Numbered from the stretch's first letter, positions 8,552 to 16,851 are shown. The stretch: DNA of 64,000 nucleotides from Shewanella acanthi (GCF_019457475.1 NZ_CP080413.1:124001-188000); one strand, 5' to 3'. A program made the numbers and translations. The notes: generated by a model not told the origin, from the sequence alone.

Positions 8552-9364
8552 ATGAAGCCTGAAGAATTGATCGACGAGGTCATTGCGATCGCCATGGAAG
8601 CGGGCCGCACTATCCGTGATATTTATCTGAAAGGTAACTTTGAGCGGGAAACCAAGTCTGATAATACCCCCGTCACCTCGGCGGATTTAGCGGCTAACAA
8701 GATTATCTGTGAACGCCTCGCCGCATTAACGGCTGACATCCCCATCCTATCGGAGGAAGCGTCCGACATTCCCTTAAGTAAGCGTGCGGCGTGGAGTCGC
8801 TATTGGCTGGTCGACCCCTTAGATGGCACTGGGGAATTTATCGCCGGTAGCGGTGATTTTTCAGTCATTATTGCGCTGGTCGAACATAACCGCCCCGTCA
8901 TGGGGATAGTCTATGCGCCTATGACCCATGTGTGTTACTACGCGATTGCGGGGCTCGGAGCCTATAAGCGTACCGATACGCAAGAGCTTAGGATTAAGAG
9001 CCGCCAAATTGAGTACCGTGAGCAGGTTTCTTTGCGTTTGGCGGTCAGCCGTCGTCAAGATCCCCAATCGGTATTGACCCTGTTCAATCATCCCAAATAC
9101 TGCGAATTAGTTGTTATGGGTGGGGCGGCGTTAAAAAGCTGTTTAGTTGCGGAAGGACGCGCCGATTGTTATGTCCGTGTCGGACCGACGGGAGAGTGGG
9201 ACACGGGCGCTGCACAGATCATTATTGAAGAAGCGGGTGGGCAGCTGATGGACATTGAGCTGCAACCTTTGACCTACAACGAGCGAGAAAGCTTAGAGAA
9301 TCCGAATTTTATCGTAGTAGGTGCACCTAACTTAGAATGGGATAAGATATTAATTGGCGAATGA
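8552..9364 (+). CDS. cysQ: 3'(2'),5'-bisphosphate nucleotidase CysQ
   Basis: Inositol monophosphatase-fold enzyme of 270 residues that removes the 3' phosphate from PAP/PAPS, waste of sulfate assimilation. Metal-binding motifs are visible: LSEEAS, WLVDPLDGTGEFI and WDTGAAQIIIEEAGG. I chose the ATG at 8552 because GGAG at 8543 is well placed and the protein then begins MKPEELIDEV as expected; an upstream TTG-type start would add 14 unsupported residues. It ends 11 bp inside the next gene. Confidence 0.93.
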   Translation: MKPEELIDEVIAIAMEAGRTIRDIYLKGNFERETKSDNTPVTSADLAANKIICERLAALTADIPILSEEASDIPLSKRAAWSRYWLVDPLDGTGEFIAGSGDFSVIIALVEHNRPVMGIVYAPMTHVCYYAIAGLGAYKRTDTQELRIKSRQIEYREQVSLRLAVSRRQDPQSVLTLFNHPKYCELVVMGGAALKSCLVAEGRADCYVRVGPTGEWDTGAAQIIIEEAGGQLMDIELQPLTYNERESLENPNFIVVGAPNLEWDKILIGE

Positions 9365-9812
9365 TGTATCAGCGGCAACCATTAGGCCGATATTAAAGTC
9401 TGAATTGTTGGCGATTTATCAACTCGAAAAAACGGTTTTTGGTGAGCACTGTTATCCCGATTTCTTTTTCCGGCAGGGATTTGACTGCTGGCCTGAGCAA
9501 TTTTTAGTGGCCCTCGAAGATGATGTCCCTTTAGGTTATATCCTCTGTGCCCAGGCAAGTAGCAGCGATACTATGTGGATTTTATCCATTGCGGTCAGTG
9601 ATCTGGCACGCGGTAAAGGTGTAGGCAAAAGATTGATAGCGCAGTGTTTATCTCAAATGCCAGCAAGCATAACCTGCGTAAAGTTAACCGTTGATCCTAA
9701 TAATCCTGCTTATGCTTTGTACCAACGTCTGGGCTTTGTCGATTCTAGCTTTGAAGATGATTACTTTGGTGAAAATCAGGCCAGAGTGGTGATGAGCCGT
9801 ATCTTGGGTTAA
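9354..9812 (+). CDS. GNAT-family N-acetyltransferase
   Basis: 152-residue GCN5-related acetyltransferase. The acetyl-CoA loop is visible as LSIAVSDLARGKGVGKRLI (R/Q-x-x-G-x-G/A) and the C-terminal NPAYALYQRLGFV segment is typical of the RimI/YhbS-like branch. The substrate cannot be told. The best start is TTG at 9354, overlapping cysQ by 11 bp; there is no strong Shine-Dalgarno, so coupling to cysQ is likely and the exact start uncertain. A strong terminator follows. Confidence 0.8.
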   Translation: MANDVSAATIRPILKSELLAIYQLEKTVFGEHCYPDFFFRQGFDCWPEQFLVALEDDVPLGYILCAQASSSDTMWILSIAVSDLARGKGVGKRLIAQCLSQMPASITCVKLTVDPNNPAYALYQRLGFVDSSFEDDYFGENQARVVMSRILG

Positions 9813-9839
9813 ACCTAAACTCGCATAATCGGTAGAAAC

Positions 9840-9873
9840 AAGCGGCGTACTTTGATAAGTACGCCGCTTTTTT
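9840..9873 (+). terminator. Rho-independent terminator after the nudE-cysQ-GNAT operon
   Basis: Perfect stem AGCGGCGTAC / GTACGCCGCT with loop TTTGATAA, followed by a run of T. It closes the preceding + strand operon. Confidence 0.92.
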
Positions 9874-9940
9874 ATGTTAGCAGTCGATAAAACAAACTTA
9901 TTATGAACATTGTTTTTTATTGTATTGATTGCTAATCTGT

Positions 9941-9977
9941 TGCTAACTAACATGAAATTAACATGAGTGAGTTAGCA
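9941..9977. promoter_or_regulatory. Candidate operator of the adjacent TetR regulator
   Basis: Inverted repeat TGCTAACT (9941-9948) and AGTTAGCA (9970-9977), ending 2 bp before the GTG start of the tetR gene. Related half sites occur at 9876 (GTTAGCA) and 9930 (TGCTAAT). The position suggests autoregulation; the 21-bp gap between arms is longer than usual, so overlapping shorter sites are also possible. Confidence 0.45.
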
Positions 9978-9979
9978 TA

Positions 9980-10591
9980 GTGGCAAGACGCAAAGAACAT
10001 AGCCATGACGAGATCCGAGCGATGGCAATTACCGCGGCGACGGAACTCCTAGTAGAGCAGGGCATAATGGGGCTGAGTTTGCGCAAGGTCGCCAGCAAAA
10101 TCGGTTATGTGCCCAGCACGCTCATTAATATCTTTGGTAGTTACCAATTTTTGTTATTGGCGATTTCGGAGCAGACACTGCTGGCACTGCATGAACACTT
10201 GGCAAAGATTAAGGGGGATTTAGGCATCGCGAGGATCCAAGCCATGGCCCGTGCCTACAGTGAATTTGCCCATGCTAATCGCCAATGTTTTAAGTTGGTA
10301 TTTGAGCTCCAACTATCGGATGTTGAAGTGCTACCTATGTCCCACAGTGAATTAATCAGTGGGCTTTTTGGCTTAGTCGAGCGGGAGTTAACCCATGTGT
10401 TTCCCCTGTTGAGCCCGGAACAGCAAATTTGCATGAGCCGAGTCTTGTGGGGAGGCATTCATGGCTTAACCGCCTTGTCGCTGGATAATAAACTCTTTGC
10501 CGACGAGCTGTCGTTAACAGCGTTGCTCGACAATCATGTGATTGGGTATTTACAGGGAATGGGCTTTCAAGGAGAGGCACAATGCTGCTAA
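9980..10591 (+). CDS. TetR/AcrR-family transcriptional regulator
   Basis: 203-residue TetR-type regulator. The N-terminal helix-turn-helix is at about residues 10-55 (LSLRKVASKIGYVPSTLINIFGS), with the TetR-typical pattern where a Phe-Gly pair replaces the usual Tyr-His. The rest is an all-helical ligand and dimer domain. Start GTG at 9980. It overlaps the downstream transporter-acyltransferase gene by 10 bp, so the two form an operon and the regulator probably controls it and itself. The ligand is unknown; a lipid or fatty acyl compound is a guess from context. Confidence 0.85.
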   Translation: MARRKEHSHDEIRAMAITAATELLVEQGIMGLSLRKVASKIGYVPSTLINIFGSYQFLLLAISEQTLLALHEHLAKIKGDLGIARIQAMARAYSEFAHANRQCFKLVFELQLSDVEVLPMSHSELISGLFGLVERELTHVFPLLSPEQQICMSRVLWGGIHGLTALSLDNKLFADELSLTALLDNHVIGYLQGMGFQGEAQCC

Positions 10592-12456
10592 CGAAACGAT
10601 TTCTGCCCTATTTTGCGACCCAGTGTTTGGGGGCGCTTAATGACAATATCTATAAAAATGTTCTGCTGTTGATGGTCACCTTTAGCCAGGTAAAGGAACT
10701 TCCCATTAACGTGGATATGTTTGTCAATTTAGCTGCGGGTGTGTTTATTCTGCCCTTCTTTCTGTTTTCGGCCCATGCGGGGATAGTGGCCGATAATCTG
10801 GATAAAGCAAAGCTGATTCGGGGCTTAAAATTTCTCGAAGTCATTATTATGTTCAGCGCGGCGTTCGCCATTGTGACTGAGCAATATATGCTGATGTTAG
10901 TGCTACTGTTCTTGATGGGCAGTCAATCGGCCTACTTTGGTCCTGTGAAATATTCTCTATTGCCACAAGCGCTGAAAGAGGGGGAATTAGTCAAAGGTAA
11001 TGCTTGGGTGGAGATGGGCACCTTCCTGTCGATTCTCATCGGCACCTTGAGTGCAGGCATTTTAGTGGCTGGTGATAACGCGACGATGAGTTCTGCGGTG
11101 ACCGTTACTGTGCTTGCTCTGGCTGGGTATTTATCGAGCCGAGCCATCCCCGCATTACCTCCCCAAGGGAGAGTAGCGAAGATCAAGTTTCGCCCAATTT
11201 CAGGCTCTTGGCACACGATTAACAAAGCACGTAAAACCCCCTCGATTTGGATGGCGATTCTTGCGATTAGCTGGTTCTGGTTTTTAGGGGCGACCTATCT
11301 GACCCAATTCCCCCAATTCGCTAAACTCCACCTGCATTCGGGCGCAACAGTGGTGTCGCTGTTACTCGGATTATTTTCTATTGGGATTGCAGTGGGGTCA
11401 TTGGCCTGTGAGCGATTTTCCTTCGGCCACGTTGAATTAGGCCTATTGCCATTTGGGGTGTTGGGGCTGACAGTATTTGGCATTGATTTACTGTGGGCGA
11501 TTCCCGAGGCACCTGCCGATCCCAACTTAGCTTATAGCTTTAGCAGTTTTATCGCGGAGTCACGGCACTATCATGTGATGCTGGATTTGTTTTTGATTGG
11601 TGTGAGCGGTGGTATTTTTATCGTGCCCCTGTATGCCTTTATTCAATCACGGTCGGCAAAGGGTGAGTGTGCACAAGCCATTGCGGCCAATAATATAATG
11701 AATGCGTTGTTTATGGTGACATCGGCCGTCTTGTCGATGTTATTCCTTGGTGTGCTGGGATGGAGCATTCCCCAGTTATTTTTACTCCTCGCTGTAATGA
11801 ATTTTGTCGTCGCTTTATATGTGTATTCACAGGTTCCTGAGTTTACACAGCGATTTATCAGTTACTTACTCAGTCATATTATGTATCGGGTAAAGGTCGC
11901 AGGCCGCGAGCATATTCCCAAAGAAGGTGCAGGGATTATCGTGTGTAACCATGTGAGCTACGTGGATGCGCTGATCATTATGGGTGCATCGACTAGACCG
12001 ATACGTTTTGTAATGGATGAATCTATTAGCGAAATCCCGCTGCTTAAATACCTGTTCCGCCATGCGGGGGTCATTCCAATTTGTTCGCCCAAACAGAGTG
12101 AAACAACATATACCCAAGCCTTTGAGACGATTCACCAAGCACTTGCTAACGGTGAACTGGTCTGTATCTTCCCCGAAGGGCGGTTAACGCCAGACGGAGA
12201 GTTAGGAGAATTCCGTCCCGGTATCGATAAAATTCTTGCCCGAGATCCGGTGCCAGTTATCCCGATGGCGCTATCGGGCTTATGGGGGTCTTACTTTAGC
12301 CATAAAGATGGACACGCACTGACGACTCGCCCGAAACGCTTTTGGTCAAAGGTAGCCATTGATATTGACGCTGTAGTTCAAGGTGATACACATAGTGAAC
12401 AGCTGCATAGGAGGGTTGATGATTTACTTGAAAAGCGAAATTCGGTTGTGAGCTAG
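10582..12456 (+). CDS. MFS transporter-acyltransferase fusion (LplT-PlsC type)
   Basis: 624-residue fusion. Residues 1 to ~405 are a 12-helix major facilitator domain similar to the lysophospholipid flippase LplT (start FLPYFATQCLGALNDNIYKN). Residues ~430-624 are a PlsC-type acyltransferase with catalytic NHVSYVD (His457, Asp462) and FPEGR (530-534). The likely job is to bring lysophospholipid or acyl-glycerol-3-phosphate to the inner face and re-acylate it, by analogy with E. coli LplT and Aas; the acyl-ACP synthetase domain of Aas is missing. ATG at 10582 lies within the tetR end, with AGGAGAG at 10569. Confidence 0.88.
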   Translation: MLLTKRFLPYFATQCLGALNDNIYKNVLLLMVTFSQVKELPINVDMFVNLAAGVFILPFFLFSAHAGIVADNLDKAKLIRGLKFLEVIIMFSAAFAIVTEQYMLMLVLLFLMGSQSAYFGPVKYSLLPQALKEGELVKGNAWVEMGTFLSILIGTLSAGILVAGDNATMSSAVTVTVLALAGYLSSRAIPALPPQGRVAKIKFRPISGSWHTINKARKTPSIWMAILAISWFWFLGATYLTQFPQFAKLHLHSGATVVSLLLGLFSIGIAVGSLACERFSFGHVELGLLPFGVLGLTVFGIDLLWAIPEAPADPNLAYSFSSFIAESRHYHVMLDLFLIGVSGGIFIVPLYAFIQSRSAKGECAQAIAANNIMNALFMVTSAVLSMLFLGVLGWSIPQLFLLLAVMNFVVALYVYSQVPEFTQRFISYLLSHIMYRVKVAGREHIPKEGAGIIVCNHVSYVDALIIMGASTRPIRFVMDESISEIPLLKYLFRHAGVIPICSPKQSETTYTQAFETIHQALANGELVCIFPEGRLTPDGELGEFRPGIDKILARDPVPVIPMALSGLWGSYFSHKDGHALTTRPKRFWSKVAIDIDAVVQGDTHSEQLHRRVDDLLEKRNSVVS

Positions 12457-12493
12457 GCAATCCCTGTAGCGGATCATGGAGCATTAAATTCTC

Positions 12494-12531
12494 CCAATAA
12501 AACGACCACCTGATGGTGGTCGTTTTATTGG
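12494..12531. terminator. Bidirectional terminator, 17-bp perfect stem
   Basis: Perfect 17-bp inverted repeat with loop TGAT, GC-rich near the loop and A/T-rich at its base, so it can end transcription from either side. It sits between the convergent transporter-acyltransferase and desaturase genes. Confidence 0.92.
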
Positions 12532-12539
12532 TTAACAGA

Positions 12540-13646
12540 CTAACTAAAACTTGCCGTCAAACTTTGCCAACTCTTCTGTTGAAGCTTAAAGCGCGCCTTT
12601 AATTCCTCAACCTGAAGTAGTAGCTGTTGGTCTACAAGTTGTTTGCGCTTGGCCTCTAACAGTGCTTTTTTCGCTTGATAGTATTCAAGCAGGTGAGTTT
12701 TGACTAACTCATATTCCTGCTGGATTTTATCAATAATTTCATCTGCATTGGGTAAATGCACAACCTTGTTTTTAGCATTTAATAACTGCATTTGCAGACG
12801 CGCACTCTCAATGCGCTCCTGTGGACTCGTGCGTAAATCCTTGGCTAAACCTACCCAAGACAAGGCTTTAATCAGCCACTTGGTTGGGTCGTAGTGCCAC
12901 CATTTAATACCATTGCGGTAATCGTTTTCAAAAATATGGTGGAAGTTATGGTAGCCCTCGCCATAGGTGAGCACAGCAAGAAATCCGTTATCTCTAGCGG
13001 TATTTTTATCCGTGTATGGCTGACTTCCCCAAACGTGGGCGAGGGAGTTGATGAAGAAAGTGCAGTGATGCACAACCACTAAACGTAGTAAGCCTGCCAA
13101 CAAGAGCATACCGGCCACATTCCCTGTAAACCACCCCAATAACGCGGGTAAACCGATATTCATTAGTACGACAAGGGCGAGGTAATGCTTATGCTGCCAC
13201 ATCACTATGCGATCGTTTTGTAGGTCACGGACGTTCTGGTAGTCGTGGTAGCGATGTGCTTGGTATTCACGCAGCATCCAGCCTATGTGGCTGTACCAAA
13301 AACCCATTTTGGCAGAGTAAGGGTCTTTGTCGTTATCATCCACATGTTTATGATGAACTCTATGATCAGATGCCCAGTGTAGCGCACTGTTTTGCAACGC
13401 TAAGGCACCGCCTAAGGCATAGAAAAAACGTACTGCCGGATGGGCTTTATAGGCTTTGTGTGACCAGAGTCTGTGGTAGCCAGCGGTGATAGAGAGCCCG
13501 CTGTAATAGGCTAACAGGATAAAGGCAATCCATTCACTCGCGGCATAACCGTGAATGATTCCATACCAAGGAATGAGAACGAGGGTACCGAGTAGGGTTA
13601 AGCTAAACAAACAGACGTTCAGCCAGATGATAGGTGGTTTATTCAT
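12540..13646 (-). CDS. Membrane fatty acid (acyl-CoA type) desaturase
   Basis: Integral membrane di-iron desaturase of 368 residues, likely a delta-9 type acting on acyl-CoA or phospholipid acyl chains. The three histidine boxes are visible: HRLWSH, HRVHH and HNFHH, between four hydrophobic segments. A C-terminal ~80 residues are predicted coiled-coil-like, rich in Leu, Gln, Lys and Glu. The frame extends upstream to a TTG at 13679, but the promoter (-10 at 13689-13694) puts the transcript start near 13682 and an operator over the TTG, so the ATG at 13646 (or 13658) is chosen. It diverges from fabR, its probable repressor. Confidence 0.92.
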   Translation of the reverse strand: MNKPPIIWLNVCLFSLTLLGTLVLIPWYGIIHGYAASEWIAFILLAYYSGLSITAGYHRLWSHKAYKAHPAVRFFYALGGALALQNSALHWASDHRVHHKHVDDNDKDPYSAKMGFWYSHIGWMLREYQAHRYHDYQNVRDLQNDRIVMWQHKHYLALVVLMNIGLPALLGWFTGNVAGMLLLAGLLRLVVVHHCTFFINSLAHVWGSQPYTDKNTARDNGFLAVLTYGEGYHNFHHIFENDYRNGIKWWHYDPTKWLIKALSWVGLAKDLRTSPQERIESARLQMQLLNAKNKVVHLPNADEIIDKIQQEYELVKTHLLEYYQAKKALLEAKRKQLVDQQLLLQVEELKARFKLQQKSWQSLTASFS

Positions 13647-13670
13647 TTTTGTGTCCATGATCCGCTTTTG

Positions 13671-13688
13671 AGCGTACAACTGTAAGCT
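13671..13688. promoter_or_regulatory. FabR operator on the desaturase promoter
   Basis: The 18-bp sequence AGCGTACAACTGTAAGCT matches the E. coli FabR/FabA-FabB consensus AGCGTACAxxTGTTCGCT at all but two of the defined positions and is itself an imperfect palindrome. It lies directly after the -10 box of the minus-strand desaturase promoter, covering the expected start point, a repressing position. Confidence 0.85.
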
Positions 13689-13717
13689 AATCTATCTCAG
13701 CATTATTGTTTGGTCAA
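13689..13717 (-). promoter_or_regulatory. Desaturase promoter
   Basis: Reading the minus strand: -35 TTGACC (13717-13712), 17-bp spacer, -10 TAGATT (13694-13689). The FabR-type operator abuts the -10 box downstream. Confidence 0.8.
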
Positions 13718-13790
13718 GGTCCATTGGGGCTGTGTTTCAAGTGTAAAAGCGGTATTATCACGGCAATACATTCAGTTAGCGGATTTAAGA

Positions 13791-14405
13791 ATGGGAATTC
13801 GTGCACAGCAAAAAGAGAAAACTCGTCGAGCTCTGGTTGATGCTGCTTTTAATCAGTTGAGCGCCGAGCGCAGTTTTTCGAGTTTAAGTTTGCGAGAGGT
13901 CGCGCGTGAGGCCAATATTGCGCCTACTTCCTTCTATCGCCATTTTAAGGATATGAACGAACTCGGCTTGACTATGGTCGACGAGGGCGGTTTAACTTTG
14001 AGGCAAATGATGCGTAAGGGGCGTCAGCGTGCTGAAGCCGGCGGTAGCGTGATTCGGATTTCTGTTGAAACCTTTATGGAAGTTCTCGATTCTAATCCGA
14101 ACGTATTTCGAATTCTGCTACATGAGCGTTCTGGTACATCGGCCGCATTTCGCGCCGCGGTAGAGCGCGAGATTGAGCATTTTATCTCAGAATTGGCCCA
14201 TTACACCGAGGCGACGGCTGGGCGTACGCCTATGCTGGCAAGGGCACAGGCCGAAGCGTTGGTGACTTTAGTTTTTAATGCTGGGGCTGCGGCCCTAGAT
14301 ATGAAGCGCGCCGACCGTAAGATTCTGGCCGACCAGTTAGTAATGCAGCTACGCATGGTTGCTAAGGGCGCCGAAGCGCTACAGAACAAGTTTGATCATC
14401 GCTAG
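13791..14405 (+). CDS. fabR: Unsaturated fatty acid biosynthesis repressor FabR
   Basis: TetR-family repressor of 204 residues, closely matching E. coli Fab[21 protein letters not shown] at the start, then the recognition region [20 protein letters not shown] and [16 protein letters not shown]. In E. coli it senses the unsaturated to saturated acyl pool and represses fabB and fabA. The ATG at 13791 fits the family start; an in-frame GTG far upstream would add 27 residues with no homology. It diverges from a desaturase carrying a FabR-type operator, so here it probably controls that gene too. Confidence 0.95.
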   Translation: MGIRAQQKEKTRRALVDAAFNQLSAERSFSSLSLREVAREANIAPTSFYRHFKDMNELGLTMVDEGGLTLRQMMRKGRQRAEAGGSVIRISVETFMEVLDSNPNVFRILLHERSGTSAAFRAAVEREIEHFISELAHYTEATAGRTPMLARAQAEALVTLVFNAGAAALDMKRADRKILADQLVMQLRMVAKGAEALQNKFDHR

Positions 14406-14426
14406 TTTGGTGGTTTTGCAAAGTGC

Positions 14427-14460
14427 AAAAATACAGGCGCCTATTGGCGCCTGTATTTTT
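14427..14460 (+). terminator. Rho-independent terminator after fabR
   Basis: Perfect stem AATACAGGCGCC / GGCGCCTGTATT with loop TATT, preceded by A and followed by TTT. It is fully symmetrical and could also act on the minus strand. Confidence 0.9.
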
Positions 14461-14892
14461 ATACCAGTTATCTCTACGGGTTGACGAGGTTCTAGCTACA
14501 AACCCTTTCCCATATAGTCGGCAAATATTTATCCTAAGCGGAATGTGCGAGTCAATTATCCTTTTAATCCAGCGGCTTACTGCGATTTCGCCAGTCCTAT
14601 GAGAAGGGCAAATCAAATAAATGAACGCAACAGGCGCCATTCTTTGTCCATGCAGGTGGGAGTGATTAGTGATTTTGCTATTAAGTGTAATAACATTAAT
14701 CACATAGCTCGTTTTAATGGTTGCTCAAATGAAAGGCGTGAGCAGTTAGCACCTTTGAGTTAGACACAACCCCATTTTTTCATGCTAGATGCTCACCATG
14801 TTTTGATGGCTTACAGTTAGTAAAAATAGCGCCTTTGTGAACGATAATTCCTTTTGTCTCGGCTACTGTTTTGATCAAAGTTGACCTTTAGG
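14461..14892. other. Non-coding interval with a possible dispersed repeat element
   Basis: About 430 bp with no gene I can support. Both strands carry open stretches of 72 and 113 codons (14545-14763 +, 14362-14703 -), but neither looks like a protein with domains and they overlap each other and a terminator. The conserved-looking translated ends resemble spurious small proteins predicted from repeated intergenic sequences, which makes a dispersed repeat the better guess. It ends at the terminator of the following minus-strand gene. Confidence 0.35.
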
Positions 14893-14919
14893 AATAAAGG
14901 TCTAGCTCTTTACTAGACC
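14893..14919 (-). terminator. Terminator of the BASS-family transporter gene
   Basis: On the minus strand a stem GGTCTAG / CTAGACC with a 7-base loop is followed by TTTATT. It is 38 bp past the stop of the symporter gene. Confidence 0.7.
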
Positions 14920-14956
14920 CGCAATAAATTCATGCACTTGGGATTTTACTGCTTAC

Positions 14957-15844
14957 TTAGACCATATTCGCTGAAGTGATGGAGCTCGCTTTGCTACGTC
15001 GACCAAATACAGTGATTACAAATGCACAGATAAACATGCTGACACTGTAAACAATGATTGGGATGGACATCGTCTCAGAGCTAAGAATTGTCATGCTAAC
15101 CATAAGCGCTAACGTGCTATTTTTAACGCCAAGTTCAACCCCAATAGTTAAACCATCCTCTTTAGGCAGTCGACAATATTTTGCGGTGAAAATACCTAAT
15201 GCAACTCCAATGATATTAAGCGATATCGCTGCAGCTCCCGCCTGAATTATTAACTGCAGCAGGTTTCCGCCAATGTCATAGAGTATGCTTGCAACGAGCA
15301 ACACTAGGGTTATCCCACCCAGTTTGCTCACCCCTTTTTCAGCTTTAATCGCCCAGCGAGGCCAAAAAGTACGCAATATCATTCCTACCATTACTGGAAT
15401 TAGCACCACGCCAACCATCATCGCAACCATTTTTTCTACTGGAAGTTCAATGTTCACTGATGAAGTGCTAAAGAGTGACATCGCATATCCAGTGGCTAGT
15501 GGCAGCGTTGCAATGGTTATCAAGCTGGCAATCACCGTAAGCATGATGGATAAAGCAACATTACCTCGTGACAATAGTACAAATAAATTTGATGCGGTTC
15601 CTCCAGGACAAGCCGCTATTATCACAAGCCCTACAGCCATTTCTGGCGATAAATCAAACACCTTGGCTAACACTACAGCAATTATAGGCATTCCCACAAT
15701 TTGGCTAACGCTTCCAAGTATCAGCCCCTTGGGCTTGCGAGTTATCTGACGAAAGTCATTTAAGGTTAACGTCATACCTATTCCGATCATAATGATCACC
15801 AGTGAAATAGGTAGGCCTATTGAAATGATATGATTGGACTCCAC
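14957..15844 (-). CDS. Bile acid:sodium symporter (BASS) family transporter
   Basis: 295-residue membrane protein with about nine to ten hydrophobic segments and the BASS-family core ACPGGTASNLFVLLSRGNVALS near residues 77-98 and GVELGVKNSTLALM near 240-253. Members move organic anions with sodium; the substrate is not deducible. I chose the GTG at 15844 because a perfect AGGAGG lies 5 bases upstream; an ATG at 15883 would overlap the -10 region. It stands alone between fabR and trmA, with long non-coding DNA on both sides. Confidence 0.9.
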   Translation of the reverse strand: MESNHIISIGLPISLVIIMIGIGMTLTLNDFRQITRKPKGLILGSVSQIVGMPIIAVVLAKVFDLSPEMAVGLVIIAACPGGTASNLFVLLSRGNVALSIMLTVIASLITIATLPLATGYAMSLFSTSSVNIELPVEKMVAMMVGVVLIPVMVGMILRTFWPRWAIKAEKGVSKLGGITLVLLVASILYDIGGNLLQLIIQAGAAAISLNIIGVALGIFTAKYCRLPKEDGLTIGVELGVKNSTLALMVSMTILSSETMSIPIIVYSVSMFICAFVITVFGRRSKASSITSANMV

Positions 15845-15864
15845 CGTTGCCTCCTGCAAATTTA

Positions 15865-15893
15865 TATATGTAATAAAGTACAATCTGCGTCAA
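15865..15893 (-). promoter_or_regulatory. Promoter of the BASS-family transporter
   Basis: Minus strand: -35 TTGACG (15893-15888), 17-bp spacer, -10 CATATA (15870-15865), shortly before the AGGAGG ribosome site. Confidence 0.6.
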
Positions 15894-16750
15894 TCTGGCA
15901 TTTTGTAGTTAGTTTTTATTGAGTTTCTTGCTCAAGTATTGATTTGGCGGAAGTTCCTCAAACAGTTTGATGTAAAGCACCTATGTAAAGGCGATCACTC
16001 ATTCCGAACTGATACCATTCCAGAATTAGCAAGTTATTAACATATCGCGAAGCCACTCTACTAAAGCCTCATTTTAAACAATGTAAAAAATTTAACATTA
16101 TTGTTGCATTATTTATGCATTCCATTGATTTAACCTTCTCAAAGGGGCTGCATAGAAAGAGTCCTCACTCCCCTCGAGTTAGCTTAAATCATATGGAAAA
16201 CCGTTCCGTTGAAGGCCGGAAAATCATCGTAAATCAGTTAGTAAACAATGCAAACCAACTACAAGTTCGAATGGCTTGGCACCAGCCGTTACTTGATGGT
16301 GATGTCGGGGCGTTAAGTCTGATCTGATTTAATAATCGTTTGAAATTTATTAAGCACTACGGAGTGGAATCAATATTGAGTTAATTACCGAAACTTACAT
16401 GCGTTTTAACAGCTAAAAAGCCAAGCTATAGAGATAAAAGGCTAACTCAGATATTCAATGCATTGTGTCCGGCCAATTATTTTCAAAAGCTAATAAGTCT
16501 ATTCAGACTCAGGGTGACCAGAGCAACACATATGTAGATTAGATAGAAGGGATAATGGGGATAGCAAGGCTCTAAAATTGTTCATTTGTGATATGAGGCC
16601 GATGCTGTTGTCAGAAATGTCACTGGACCAGTTTGCAATGCTCAAGATGCATATTTCAGCGCTCTATGACCGCATTTTTATGCTAATCAACATGAACAAA
16701 AATCTACAAGTCTATCCCAACATAACTAAGCACATTCTAGGCAAATGCTA
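15894..16750. other. Long non-coding, AT-rich interval upstream of the BASS gene
   Basis: About 860 bp without a gene I can support. A 70-codon stretch at 16115-16327 (+) has no recognisable domain and no good ribosome site. Short A/T-rich direct repeats occur near 16085-16125. The interval may be decayed sequence; nothing definite is identified. Confidence 0.4.
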
Positions 16751-16759
16751 GGTTTACTT

Positions 16760-16803
16760 TAAAAGAAAGGGGAGGGTAAGTGGATATGACTTACCCGCTC
16801 CCT
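16760..16803 (-). terminator. Terminator after trmA
   Basis: On the minus strand, GGGAGCGGGTAAGT pairs with ACTTACCCTCCC through a 7-base loop (one bulge region), followed by CTTTCTTTT. It lies about 50 bp beyond the trmA stop. Confidence 0.75.
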
Positions 16804-16851
16804 CTTTCCGTCCCTAGGTGTATTTTATGTGCAAAAATATGGATAAAATCC

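Noticed and set aside
13647..13679. Longer desaturase starting at TTG 13679
   Set aside because: The start would lie in the FabR-type operator at the expected transcript start, leaving no leader or ribosome site.
13710..13790. 27-residue N-terminal extension of FabR
   Set aside because: Not similar to the family and without a ribosome site; [10 protein letters not shown] is the normal beginning.
14362..14703. 113-codon minus-strand frame downstream of fabR
   Set aside because: Overlaps the fabR end and its terminator; composition not protein-like.
16115..16327. 70-codon open frame upstream of the BASS gene
   Set aside because: No domain, no Shine-Dalgarno, isolated in AT-rich DNA; not supported as a gene.
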